Shown one piece after another: positions 44,390-55,776 of a stretch of 64,000 nt of DNA. The notes beneath the pieces are model-generated. The model had not been told where the DNA came from and ran no database searches. It saw nothing but the letters and a program-made list of their open reading frames with translations. Position 1 is the first letter of the stretch, and every line of letters begins with the position of its first letter. Source of the DNA: Chimonanthus salicifolius (lineage: Eukaryota > Streptophyta > Magnoliopsida > Laurales > Calycanthaceae); contig CM023538.1 in NCBI GenBank assembly GCA_013350335.1, positions 61,679,080 through 61,743,079 of the forward strand, written 5' to 3'. A program made the position numbers and the translations under genes.

Positions 44390-46460
44390 CCGCGTTTGGA
44401 TGGAGGGTATTTGGGGGTAATAGGGGGTCAGCCCTCATTATCCACTTTTGGTAACAAGGGGGTGAGGGTAAAAAATCCATTTTTTACCCCTCACATCACC
44501 AATTTGAATACTCCCATGGGGCTGGGGTATTCACTCTTGAATAACCCTCCTTACCCACCGTGTTTTTGTTTCATGAGCATTTTTTTTTTTTTTTTACATT
44601 TTATCTTTTTATTTATTTTGGTGAGAACTTAGTTTTTTTTTTTTTTTTTTAAAGCACTCTATTATTTCCATTTGATAAATTTTATATCACCAAACAACAA
44701 ATTATATTTTTTTATAAAGAGATATGTAGAATTTTTTTATTCATTTATTGAAATTTAAAATAATAATGGCGGTTTTTTTTTTTTAAGGAAACCTTGCCCC
44801 TATTTCCCCCGTGCCTTCCTCTATTTTTCAATTATATATTATATAATTGAAAAATTAATAGATTTCAAGTAATTAAGAATTTATTTTTTATATTATATAG
44901 ATTTTCAACATGATGCATTTGGATGAGGGGTAAATTTTTACAGGGGTTACCCCAGGTTACCCTTGAGTAGGGGTAACCTGACATATTAACAATTTTAGAA
45001 GAATTAATAATTTTATTAAATCCATATAGTATAAAAATAAAAATAAAATTTTCTGAAATGTATTTGTCAAGATGTCTTTTTTTTAAGTGGTGATTCTGTT
45101 GAATTTCGATAGGGTCTCAAAACTATAAAAGAGTATGAGGTTCATGGTAATATCTTTCAAGGTAATTAACAATTTATTCTATTAGAAGTTTATTTTAAAA
45201 TGTGTCAACATTTTCAACGTAATGCATTTGGGTGAGGGATAAATTTTTCAGGGGTTACCCTTGAGTAGGGGTAACTGTAAGCAATGTAACAAATATCTTC
45301 GATATTTTCATTTTTATCACGAAAATATCGGCAAAATAACTTTTCCCGTTAAAAACACGTTTTTATCTCGTGAAACGGTAAATTCCCGTTGAAATTGCGA
45401 GATTTTGCTGTTAAATTCCCGTTAAAAACGCTTGGGCCAAATATACATTTTTTATTTCTGAAATATCATCTATTTTTTCAAATTTCGGCCACATTATTTA
45501 TTTTTATTATTTTTTACTAATATATTTTCCGTGAGATTTTCCCGTTAAATTTCAGATAAAAATCCGAGAATTTGAAAATATCCCGCTATTAACAATTGCT
45601 GTTAATATCTCGAGAACGAGTCTGCAAGTAGGGGTAAACTTACATATTGATAATTTTATGAGAATTAATAATTTTATTAAATCTATACAATATAAAATAA
45701 AAATAAATTTTTTTGAAACATATTTGTCAAAATATTCTATTTTTAAGGAGTGATTCTGTCGAAATTTCGATAGAGCCTCAAATCTTCGAAAGAGTTTGAA
45801 GTTCATGGTAATCTCTTTTAGAGTAGTTAACAATTCATTCTGTTAGAAGTTTATTTTAAAAATGTGTCAACATTTTCAACATGATGCATTTTGATGAGGG
45901 ATAAATTTTTACAGAGGTTACCCTTAAATAGGGGTAATTGTAAACATGTGACAATTTTTAGTATTAATTTTATATTTGTTGTGATTTATTAAACTATTAT
46001 AATAATTTATTATATTATATATTTCATGTTACCAATGAACAAATTATATTTTTTTATGAAGAGATATGTTGATATTTTTTTTATTCATTTGTTGAGATTT
46101 AAAATAATAATATCTATTTTTTTCTTTATTTATTTTTTTACTGTTAGAATGCAAGTGTTTATTTTAAATTATAATTATAAAAAAGAATCTATAAAAATTA
46201 GATAATATTAGATTTATTTAATAAATATTATTTAATAATTATATTTTATAAAATTTCTTATAAAATTGTTAATATATCGTGTTACCCTTACTAATAGGTA
46301 CCAAATAAAATTTTTTATCTTTAAGATAAGTTCTTATATTAACACTACAATTAGCAAAGAAGATAAGGATAATATCTATTAAAAGATGACCCCTTGTCCA
46401 AAGATGACCCTTACTCAGATATAATTCTTATAAAAATTACTCCCATCCAAACGCAGGGAC
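44390..46460. mobile_element. Compound TIR element with GCGTTTGGATGG ends
   Basis: The left end GCCGCGTTTGGATGGAGGGT and the inverted right end CCCTGCGTTTGGATGGGAGT match. Inside, a unit of about 310 bp is present twice (44975-45285 and 45632-45945), each ending in a GGATGAGGG/GGTTACCC terminal-like motif, suggesting nested or tandem insertions of one family. Between them (about 45290-45620) is a block with several TCCCGTTAAA motifs. No coding sequence is recognised. Confidence 0.5.
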
Positions 46461-48167
46461 AGTGGAAGGTAAATACTGAGAACCCCAGTCAAACTTGTCA
46501 TCTTCATGAAGTTCACGCGTGTTACTTTTATATTTGTTAAATTTGTTGTTGTCATTTTCATGAATCTGTCATTTGAAAATAAAAAAATATTTTCAAGGTA
46601 GTCTACTGTTTAAGTTAATCGACAGAACAGAAAGTTTCACTTGACATGACTACTGCATTAATATTTAGCCCATAAAAAATGAAGCAGTCATGTGTGCACT
46701 AGCCCATGAAGGGCATTTTTATTTAAAAAAAAATCTAACACCTACGAAACACACTTACCCAAATAAATAAAAAATCATGGATTGCCACCAAAAATCAGAT
46801 CGTAAGCCAAACTTGTTCTTTTCATGAAACTGACGCGTTACTTTTATATTTGTTAAATTTTTTAATGTCATTTTCATCCATTTGAAAATAAAAACATATT
46901 TCCAAACTAGTCCACATCAAAGTTGATCGACGGCAATTAGAAAGTTTCACTTGATATGACAACTGCATTGATATTTAGAAGGTAATTGTCCTCTTTGCAA
47001 AGGAGAATACTAAATAATTTGTGTCCTATCTTTCTATTTTTATTTTTATTTTTTTAAATTTATCTATTGAAAATGATGGGATATCGAATATAAAATTTCT
47101 ACGGATAAGTCCACTACTCCTAAAACACATTAAAATTAAGTCATGAAAACTCGAACTCACAATCTCTTGCCTGCAGTCGGAACTATCTTTGACATTTATA
47201 TTATCTATTTTCACAAAAGAGGCATGCATTTATTAAAAGTAAATACCGAAGCTTTTAACTATCAACTTAAATATTAGATGGATCATTATTATTATAAAGT
47301 GTTTCTTTTATATTCGTTATTTTCATAGTAGTTCAAGACTTATCTTTCTTTGAATGTAAAAGTATTGAGTAAAATTCTAGATGCACGTAATTCCCACAAA
47401 ATATGGACATCGCATGACTATAAGATATGAATTTAAGACATTTAGTTTTTGAGCCAAAGTGATAGTCAGTTGAACCACTCCGTGCAAAAGAGTATAACAT
47501 ATTTTTATCAGTATTATCTTCATCATTTGATGTAATGATCTAAATTCTAATATGTAAGTTCATTAATTTATTTACTTTTTCAAAAAAAAAAAAAAAAAGG
47601 AAAAAGGAATGTATATTGATTGACTAGGCTGATACGATTCAATGTATCAACTGAGATTATCTTAGTCAAACATATAGGATATTAGCCACATATGATACAT
47701 ATTGTTGTGAATAATTTTTAAATCCGTAAATGTCATGTTTACAAATTTATCAGGGATTTAGTCATTTTAAAGCTATGATAGTTGTTAATTTTTTTTTTAT
47801 AATGACGAATTCACCACTAAATTTGTCCACGTGATATACAATAATTGGTGGCATCACAAATTGTATGGTTTGATGATACATATAGAAGTGTAAAATTTAC
47901 ACAAACTATTCTCAAATATCACTATAAATTCTGTAAAAACTGAAATTAAAAAAACTTAGGTTAGATCAGTTCGAGTTGACCAGGTTTGATAAGATTTCAT
48001 GTATAGTAAATCAACGAGTTTTATGGAGTTCTAATGTGTCCTATCGGTTTAAGTAAACATTACTTAGTTATTCTAAATCCACTTAACTATTTCAAATGGC
48101 AGTTGAGATCTAATCCATTGCATGTTGTTCTTAATGGCCAGCGTAATGAAATCCAATTTAAGATTAG
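46461..48167. other. Intergenic region with a direct duplication
   Basis: 46490-46680 and 46812-46980 are direct repeats (shared ACTTTTATATTTGTTAAATT and GAAAGTTTCACTTGA). The text at 46670-46800 also resembles 44230-44360. A tRNA-like antisense motif (GAAAACTCGAACTCAC) sits near 47144. No gene recognised. Confidence 0.45.
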
Positions 48168-48172
48168 GAACT

Positions 48173-48381
48173 TATTAGAATTGATCTTATCTTCTTATCT
48201 CTTATCATCTTATCTTCTTATCTCTTATCCCTACATTTAGGGATTTGATTTCATGTGATTATCTTTGTATTTATCTTTTCTTTATCTGTATACCTCAGTT
48301 CTTCTATTAATACAAAGGATATACGGGTCTCTCAATATAGAAGAGAGAACACAAATTTACTCTCCATATTCAATTTGACAT
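48173..48381 (+). repeat. 5' LTR of the copia element
   Basis: 209 bp, from TATTAGAATTGATC to CAATTTGACA, with a run of TCTTATC-type repeats near the start. Confidence 0.93.
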
Positions 48382-48394
48382 GGTATTGAGCAAG
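48382..48394 (+). promoter_or_regulatory. Primer-binding site of the copia element
   Basis: TGGTATTGAGCAA directly after the left LTR, a variant of the initiator Met tRNA complement TGGTATCAGAGC with a few changes. Confidence 0.65.
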
Positions 48395-49181
48395 GTTACC
48401 GATCTTTGATTTTTTTTTTTTTCGGCTCTCCAATCGGCACCAGCTTCTTCAGTGGAATGGCACCCTAGTGATTCCCTTCTAGAAAATCACCTCTGCATCG
48501 TTCCATCAAGGAAGAAATCTCCTGCTCTTGTTCTGTGTTGAGAAGACGATTCCACTTCCGCTGCTTGCCACCACCACCTGTTGCCGATCTCTGCCAGATA
48601 TTTCTGAATTTTTTTTTTTTCAGATCTGATTGCAGTCAGATCTTGATCTCTTCCGGCCTCCATCTCTGTTCGCCGACAGTACCAGGAACGACGCACCTGC
48701 CTTTGACGAGGGACCTCTTCTCTCCAATCCGCCACGGCCTCCCATCTAACTCGTCGGATCTGCGCACACGCCTGATCTGCTCCTCTGCTACCTGAGTTAG
48801 ATCTACTCAGATCTGACCCATCTTCCGCTGCTGTGGCTCTCTGCTCTGTTCACCGCAAATCTGATTTCTGGCTTTGTGCGGACGAACCACAGACCTCTGC
48901 TGATCAGGCGCCGGCCCTCACTACTGCTCACCAGGATCCGTCTCCTTCTGCTGACCGTCATCTGATTTCGTGAGAACTACTCACCGACTGTCCAAGAACT
49001 GCTGTGCTTCTCCACCACTGATCTGGGAGCACCCAGATGTTCGTTTGAGGGCCCTGCTGCTATTGCCTCTGTCCCCATTACATTTTCTTTGCTCGGATAT
49101 ACTTGTTATCTGACCATTTTTGTAACGCCTCCTGCTGTGCATCGCCTTTAAATATATAGAAATATATATATATATATCTTC
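48395..49181 (+). other. Untranslated leader of the copia element
   Basis: About 790 bp of pyrimidine-rich leader between primer site and gag. The open frames in it are short and unsupported. Confidence 0.6.
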
Positions 49182-50880
49182 ATGGCTGAGGAAGTAACTG
49201 GCGTGGCTGTTGCCGACGATAATGATCCATTTGCCATTCATCATTCGGACAGTCCCACAATGGTGCTGGTGTCCCCTCTCTTGTCAGGCGATAATTACGG
49301 GTCCTAGTTGCGCACAATCACCATGGCTTTACATGCCAAGAACAAACTTACTTTTGTTGATGGCACCTTGCCTGCACCAACCACTTGCTGAACTTGCTAA
49401 ATGGAAGCGTTGTAATGATCTTGTTAGTTCATGGTTGCTCAATTCCGTTGTTCCTGACATTCGCATCAACATCCTATATTCCACAACTGCTAGAGACATT
49501 TGGTTGGATCTCAAAGAACGCTTCTCTCAATCCAACGATCCGCAGATCTATCAATTGCATGAGTGTATGTATACCCTGCGACAAGAGGACTTGTCCGTTT
49601 CTGCATATTATTCAAAACTCAAGACTCTGTGGAATGAACTTGATTCCCTAATTGTTCTCCCACCATGCACTTGTAATCATGTGCCAATGGTTACTGCTCA
49701 AATTCAGAAAGATAGGGCTATGAAATTCTTACAGGGCCTCCATGATCGTTTTGCGATGCTAAGGAGTCAAATCCTTCTTATGGAGCCACTTCCCAGTGTC
49801 ACTAAGATCTATTCCTTAATCCGTCAAGAGGAAAAGCAACAAGAAATTAATTCCTCGACACCACTTCTTCCCGATGCTGCCGCCCTTATTGCCAAACCCA
49901 TGTCCCGTGGCAACTCTTTTCAACGTGGTGCTTCATCCAATCGTGGCAACTCTTCTCAGCGTGGTGCTTCATCCAACCACAGGATTCGTCCACATTGTAC
50001 TCATTGTGGTCGTGATGGCCACTCTCGTGACCGCTGCTACAAACTTGTTGGCTATCCTACTCGGCCACCTGCCTCTCCGTCAAGTTCGGGCGACAATGCC
50101 TTGATGACTCAATCTGCAGTGAACCCGCCACCTTTCACTCCAGACCAGTACAATCAGTTATTAGCCATGCTCTCTACAGGTAGCAACAGTTCTAGTGCTC
50201 ACCTTGCAGGTATTGCTCTCACTGTTCCTTCCCACTCTGTGTGGATTGTCGACACTGGTGCCACCAATCACATGTGTTCTACATTATCTCTTTTTTCATC
50301 ATACACTGCTTGTTCTCACCCCTCTTCTGTCCAACTGCCCGATGGCTCCAGTGCCATCGTCACACACATTGGCATCATTCATCTCTCACCTTCCATTACA
50401 CTTGAGCATGTTTTATTTATTCCCTCCTTTAAATTCAATTTTCTATCTGTTCATCATCTTACCACTTCCACTTCTTGCTCAGTGATTTTTTCTTCTACTC
50501 ATTGCATTTTTCAGGACCTGTCAACGAGGAAGACGATTGGACAGGGTGACGCTCATGAGGGGCTCTATTATTTCCATGCCGCTACTGCACTGGCCGTCCT
50601 TCATCCCCCTCCTCTTGATCTTTGGCATTTCCGGCTCGGGCATTTGAATTATCATAGTCTCCATAATTTAGCAAAGGATGTTTCTTTTATTAAATGTTCG
50701 CAAAATAAAAATTGTGTTGTTTGCCCACAGGCTAAACACCACCGTTTGCCATTTTCTCCTAGTTCCATTACTACTGCTCGACCGTTTGCTTTAATACATT
50801 GTGATTTATGGGGTCCTTTTTCACAACCTTCTTTGAATGGATGTCGTTATTTTTTAACTATTGTGGATGATTTCACTTGA
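49182..50880 (+). pseudogene. Copia gag, protease and start of integrase (broken)
   Basis: Gag starts at ATG 49182 (MAEEVTGVAV), has a TAG at 49305 where the family has a tryptophan, and shifts frame near 49385. The second frame carries the rest of gag (LAKWKRCNDLV; FSQSNDPQIYQLH), a zinc knuckle CTHCGRDGHSRDRC (about 49996), the protease motif WIVDTGATNHMCS (about 50244), the GAG-pre-integrase motif LWHFRLGHLNYHS and the first integrase aspartate (HCDLWGPF). A TGA at 50878 interrupts integrase. It is one change from CGA, consistent with CpG deamination. Confidence 0.9.
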
Positions 50881-51546
50881 TGTACATGGATTTATCTTAT
50901 GCATGTAAAATCTGAAACACAATCCATTTTAGCATCATTCTTTGCCATGGTTAAGACTCAATTTCAATCTCACATTCGCTCTCTTTCTTCAGGCACTGGT
51001 GGTGAACTTTTTCCTCTCATCCAACAAGTCCGTACCGATAATGGCACCGAATTCCTTTCCAATGCAATGCAGTCTTTTTTTATCACTCATGGGGTCATTC
51101 ATCAACGCCGTTACGTTGCCACTCCCCAACAAAATGGCGTTGTTGAGCGCAAGCATCGCCACCTTCTTGAAGTCGCTCGTGCACCTCGTTTCCAAGCAAA
51201 TCTTCCATTACAATTTTGGGGAGAATGTGTCCTCACTGCGGCCTATCTTATCAACAAAATGCCCACCCCTCTCCTCTCAGGCAAATTACCTCATGAAGTT
51301 AAGTTTAACTCCAAACCAAATTATTCTCAATTACACATTTTTGGAAGTCTATGCTTTGGTCACAATCACAATATTAAACATAAGTTTGACCAACGTGCAA
51401 AACCGGGCATTTTCATTGGGTATCCTTATGCTCAAAAAGGTTATCGTGTCTTTGACATAGCATCAAAGATCATATACATTTCTCGGGATGTAACCTTTTA
51501 TGAGGGTGTCTTCCCTTATCATGATTTGCCTCATTCTTCCACATGA
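50881..51546 (+). pseudogene. Copia integrase, middle part
   Basis: In the same frame as before the TGA at 50878. It holds the second and third catalytic acidic residues (VRTDNGTEF and PQQNGVVERKHRHL) and the FGSLCFGHN and PGIFIGYP regions typical of copia integrase. It ends at a TGA at 51544-51546, again one C-to-T step from CGA. Confidence 0.9.
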
Positions 51547-52896
51547 CCACCCCCTGTTATTCCCCTTGCCATCCCAGATGCTCCCAATTTTTACTTTCCT
51601 TCACCCTTGCCTATTGCTCCTACTATTACGCATTGCACGCCTTCCATCACCCCAGAGTCTCCTCCTGATGCTCCACTTCCTCCTACACCACCAATTGCAT
51701 GCCCCTCTCGCATTCGCCGCCAGCCCCCTCATCTTGCAGATTATCAATGCTCCACTGCTTCTCATGAGCGTCCTCTCTCTTCGTCTGCCTCCACATTGAA
51801 AGGTACTCCTTATCCTCTCCAAAATTATATTTCTAACTCTAATCTCTCTGTTGCACATCGAGCTTTTCTTTCTACTCTTTGTTCCACAGATGAGCCTCGT
51901 ACATTCTCCCAAGCTATTCTGTCACCACACTGGAAGGAGGCCATGACCACAGAAATTGAAGCCTTAGAGAGGAATAACACTTGGAGCCTTACTTCTCTGC
52001 CAGTAGGTAAGAAACCCATTGGTTGTAAATGGGTCTACAAAATCAAGTATCGGTCTGATGGTACCATTGAACGCTATAAAGCCCGCTTGGTTGCCAAAGG
52101 CTTCACTCAGATTGAAGCACTCGATTATCATGACACCTTTGCTCCGGTTGCTAAATTGGTCACAGTACGTGCCCTTTTGTCTATTGATTCTGTTAAGCAA
52201 TGGTCCCTTCATCAGCTTGACGTCAACAGTGCTTTCTTGCAAGGTGACCTTGATGAAGAAGTCTACATGATCCTCCCACCTGGATTTTCACGGAAGGGGG
52301 AGCAACGTGTTTGTCGATTGAACAAATCAATTTACGGTTTGAAACAGGCTTCTCGTCAATGGTTTGCCAAGTTCTCTTCTACGCCTCTTCAAGCAGGTTT
52401 TTCACAATCAAAGTCTGATTATTCATTGTTCACTCATCTCAAAGGAAGTTCCTCCACCTTTGTTCTGGTATATGTTGATGATATCATCATCACCGGTAAT
52501 GATGCCTCGGCTATTCAACGCCTCAAGCATTTTCTTACAAACAACTTCTATATTAAAGATTTGGGTCGTCTTAAATATTTTCTCGGGATTGAAGTAGCCC
52601 GTTCTCAACAAGGGATTTTTCTCTCTCAACAGAAATACCTCTTGGACATTTTGAAGGATACCGGTCTTACTGCCGGACGTGTTTCTGACTTTCCTATGGA
52701 ACAACAGTTACGCCTGTCTCCTGATGATGGAAATTTGCTCCCTGATCCCACCACATATCGCCGCCTAGTGGGCCGTCTTATCTATCTTACGGTTATCGTC
52801 CCGACATCAATTATGCCGTCCATATTCTCAGTCAATTTATACATTCTCCTTGGACTACTCACCTGGATGCTGCACTTCGTGTTATTCGATACTTGA
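51547..52896 (+). pseudogene. Copia reverse transcriptase
   Basis: Still in the same frame. A Pro-rich linker leads into the RT domain: [52 protein letters not shown], and the catalytic [13 protein letters not shown] at about 52464. A one-base deletion near 52795, within the RLVGRLIYL region, shifts the frame before RNase H, and the frame ends at 52896. Confidence 0.9.
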
Positions 52897-53426
52897 AGGG
52901 TTCCATCACTAAGGGGATCCTTTTGTCTTCCTCAAGCAACTTTCATCTCCAAGGTTTCTGTGATTCAGATTGGGCTGGTTGTCCTTCTACTCGGCGTTCC
53001 ACCACTGGCTACTGTACCTTCCTCGGTTCCAACATCATCTCTTGGAAAACTAAGAAGCAGAATACTATTTCTCGCTCCTCCGCTGAAGCAGAATATCGCG
53101 CAATGGCAACTTTGACTTGTGAACTTCAATGGTTGAAATACCTACTCACCGATCTTGGTATTCCTCATCCATCTCCTATCACTTTATTTTGTGATAATCA
53201 AGCTGCCCTGCACATTGCCAACAATCCAGTTTTTCATGAGCGGACGAAACATATTGACCTTGATTGGCATTTTGTTAGAGAGAAGCTTCAGTCTGGCCTC
53301 TTAGTTCCTCGGCACATTCCTTCTTCTAATCCACTTACGGACGTCTTCACCAAACCTTTAGGCAAGGACCCCTTTCATACATTGATACACAAGTTGGGCG
53401 TTATCCACATACACGCTCCAACTTGA
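52893..53426 (+). pseudogene. Copia RNase H segment
   Basis: A 177-codon frame in another phase holds the RNase H motifs GFCDSDWAGCPSTRRSTTGY, SRSSAEAEYRAMA, LFCDNQAALHIANN and HERTKHIDLDWHFVRE. The start codon shown is internal; the protein would be reached only through the lost base near 52795. It ends just before the polypurine tract. Confidence 0.9.
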
Positions 53427-53433
53427 GGGGGAG
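53423..53433 (+). promoter_or_regulatory. Polypurine tract of the copia element
   Basis: The run TTGAGGGGGAG directly precedes the right LTR. Confidence 0.85.
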
Positions 53434-53670
53434 TATTAGAATTGATCTTATCATCTTATCTTCTTATCTCTTATCATCTTATCTTCTTATCTCTTATCCC
53501 TACATTTAGGGATTTGATTTCATGTGATTATCTTTGTATTTATCTTTTCTATCTTTGTATTTATCTTTTCTTTATCTGTATACCTCAGTTCTTCTATTAA
53601 TACAAAGGATATACGGGTCTCTCAATATAGAAGAGAGAACACAAATTTACTCTCCATATTCAATTTGACA
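53434..53670 (+). repeat. 3' LTR of the copia element
   Basis: 237 bp, identical in its second half to the left LTR, longer because of an extra TCATCTTATCT unit and an extra TATCTTTGTATTTATCTTTTC unit. The length change is by slippage in repeats, so it does not imply age. Confidence 0.93.
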
Positions 53671-53847
53671 GAACTCAAATTCGAACTCCACTCTAAATTG
53701 CAATTAAGTATTTTGACAAGTTCACTATCAATACAAAATGATTACTTCCCATAGTGTTATTCAATGTATGTGACTAGAGAGATTTACACATGTTAAAAGA
53801 TTAATCAGGTGCTCTAAAAGACATAGACATCTTGATGTTAAAAAAAT

Positions 53848-54269
53848 GGTTAGCGATCCTCCCACGGGTATTTTGTGTTTAGCGACATTGGTTTTAGTGT
53901 ATTATTCATTTTACCCTTCGCATGAACAAAAAAAATTCGATAGGCTGATTTTTACTATTCATGTGAATTTCGGCGAGCCGATTTGAAATTTCAGCAAGCC
54001 GATTTGCATTGTTCATGAATTTTGGCGAGTCGATTTGCACTACTCATGAATTTTGGCAAGTCAACTTGCAATTTCAGTGAGCCGATTGTTCTGTTTATAA
54101 ATTTTGGTGAACCGATTTGCACTGTTTATGAATTTTGGTAAGCCGATTTGCACTATTTATGAATTTTTGACATTCATTTTTCTTCAGTACTGCAGGTGGA
54201 AGGCAAATTGGATATCACAGTAAAATCCATGTCTGTATGCACAAAATACTCGTGGGAGGATCGCTTGCC
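53848..54269. mobile_element. MULE-type MITE with GCCGATTT repeats
   Basis: Terminal inverted repeats GGTTAGCGATCCTCCCACGG and GGCAAGCGATCCTCCCACGA (inverted) and a perfect 9-bp target duplication TAAAAAAAT (53839-53847 and 54270-54278). The interior is a degenerate tandem array around GAATTTTGGCGAGCCGATTT. No coding capacity. Confidence 0.88.
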
Positions 54270-54304
54270 TAAAAAAATATCTTGTAATTGTATATGAAAA
54301 TCAA

Positions 54305-54700
54305 TGTTTGCAACATCAATGTCAGACAAGGGACCCAAGTTCCATGACATTATTTCTCTGCATATAAAACGATTTTATGAGACTTTGGTGCTTGATAAAG
54401 AGAGAATGACAATATCTCTTATTATATCATATCAGCAGTCTGGACTATAGTTCGATATTATTATTTTCTATTGTAAGTCATGCTTACATCTATTTCAAAA
54501 ACCCTTCTTCCGAAAACTTGCTTGAGATTTTAAAGAAAAAACTTTCTGAATGTAAAACTCAAGCAAACAGTGTTGGCAACATCAATGTCAGAGAAGGGAC
54601 CCAAGTCCATAACCTAATTTGTCTGCATATAGAGAGACTTTGGTGTTTGATAAAGATAGAATGACAATATCTCTTATTATAGCAGCAGCAACCACACAAT
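54305..54700. repeat. Direct duplication of about 130 bp
   Basis: 54312-54445 and 54578-54700 are direct repeats (GGCAACATCAATGTCAGAGA; AGAATGACAATATCTCTTAT) about 270 bp apart. No gene. Confidence 0.7.
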
Positions 54701-55776
54701 GAAGATTTGATTTGATTGCCATACACAAATTCACCCAAAAAGAAATCTTTCTATATCTGTGATTGCCCATCATTTGTTTATCATTCTAATTTCATTTCGA
54801 GGCTGAATATCAATAAAAGAAGTGATGACTGAGTTCACTAAGAGGGGCTATTAGTTCTTTTTCTACAATAAGGAGATCCCTTCTTTATATCGGAGGTGAG
54901 ACTAATTTCACCGACAAATGTAAACCTTTAATCTAGACACACTAGTTAAGTTTAAGGAGAGTGACCTGTTAGAATTTTGCGTAAATCGTACTCAAGACCC
55001 ACTTCATCGTGATGTTCCGTCTTGTAAACTTCTAACTTAACATGACAAATTCGTCACGAGCTCTCCTAATTTAGTTTGATTCTCTTTATATAATTATATT
55101 TTTTAATATTAATTTTATGAAATTAAAGTATAGACTGTGAGTGTGTTGATTATAAAAAAATCCATTTAAACATATTTATTTATTTGGCTTAATCAAATAA
55201 AATTAATAGTTGTTTGAAAACTCCACTTTAACTATATATTTAATTTAATTTAAATCAAATAAGTTATATATGTTGTGAAATAGAACTATTCTTTGTGAAA
55301 TAGAATTATTCTTACTCTTGTATAAATAATTACTTATTTGATTTTATAATATTAATGAATCTTTTTACAAGATATTATTTATGTTAAGTCTAGAACTATG
55401 TCATGATAGCATGGCCCTCCATATTTGGTGTTCTCTAAGCATCTCACCGTGCTACTAATGAATTGGTCTCAGGAAGAAACACGGAAGTCCATCTCACCAT
55501 GCTAATTAATGGGAGAGAGAGAGAGTGGCTGCGAACTTCAGACCCCTCTCATGTGTACTGTGCATCTAAAACAAACATTAATATTATATTAGAAAATCAT
55601 GACTTAATATATTCTTGAGATAGACTTAATATATTCTTGAGATAGAATTTTCTTTCAAAAGTTAGTCGTGAGATTAGGGTACCTCAACTATTATACAAAT
55701 TCATTAGTTTATCAAATTACATCAGCAAAAACAACACACCAAGACAATTACAACGCAGTAAGTCAGAAAGGGGAGA
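54701..55776. other. Intergenic region downstream of DUF247 gene D
   Basis: AT-rich, with a two-fold 23-bp repeat near 55600-55645 and a GA run near 55515. No other gene recognised. Confidence 0.45.

Larger units (their letters stand above)
48173..53670 (+). mobile_element. Complete Ty1/copia retrotransposon with degraded genes
   Basis: The 5498-bp element is flanked by the 5-bp duplication GAACT (48168-48172 and 53671-53675). LTRs of 209 bp and 237 bp differ only by short repeat-unit indels and are otherwise identical to my eye, so insertion is very recent. The domain order gag, protease, integrase, RT, RNase H defines Ty1/copia. The ends are TA...CA rather than TG...CA in both LTRs. Three in-frame stops and two frameshifts break the polyprotein. 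Confidence 0.94.

Noticed and set aside
51601..51912. Arg-rich minus-strand frame in the copia element
   Set aside because: Antisense shadow of the Pro-rich linker ahead of reverse transcriptase.
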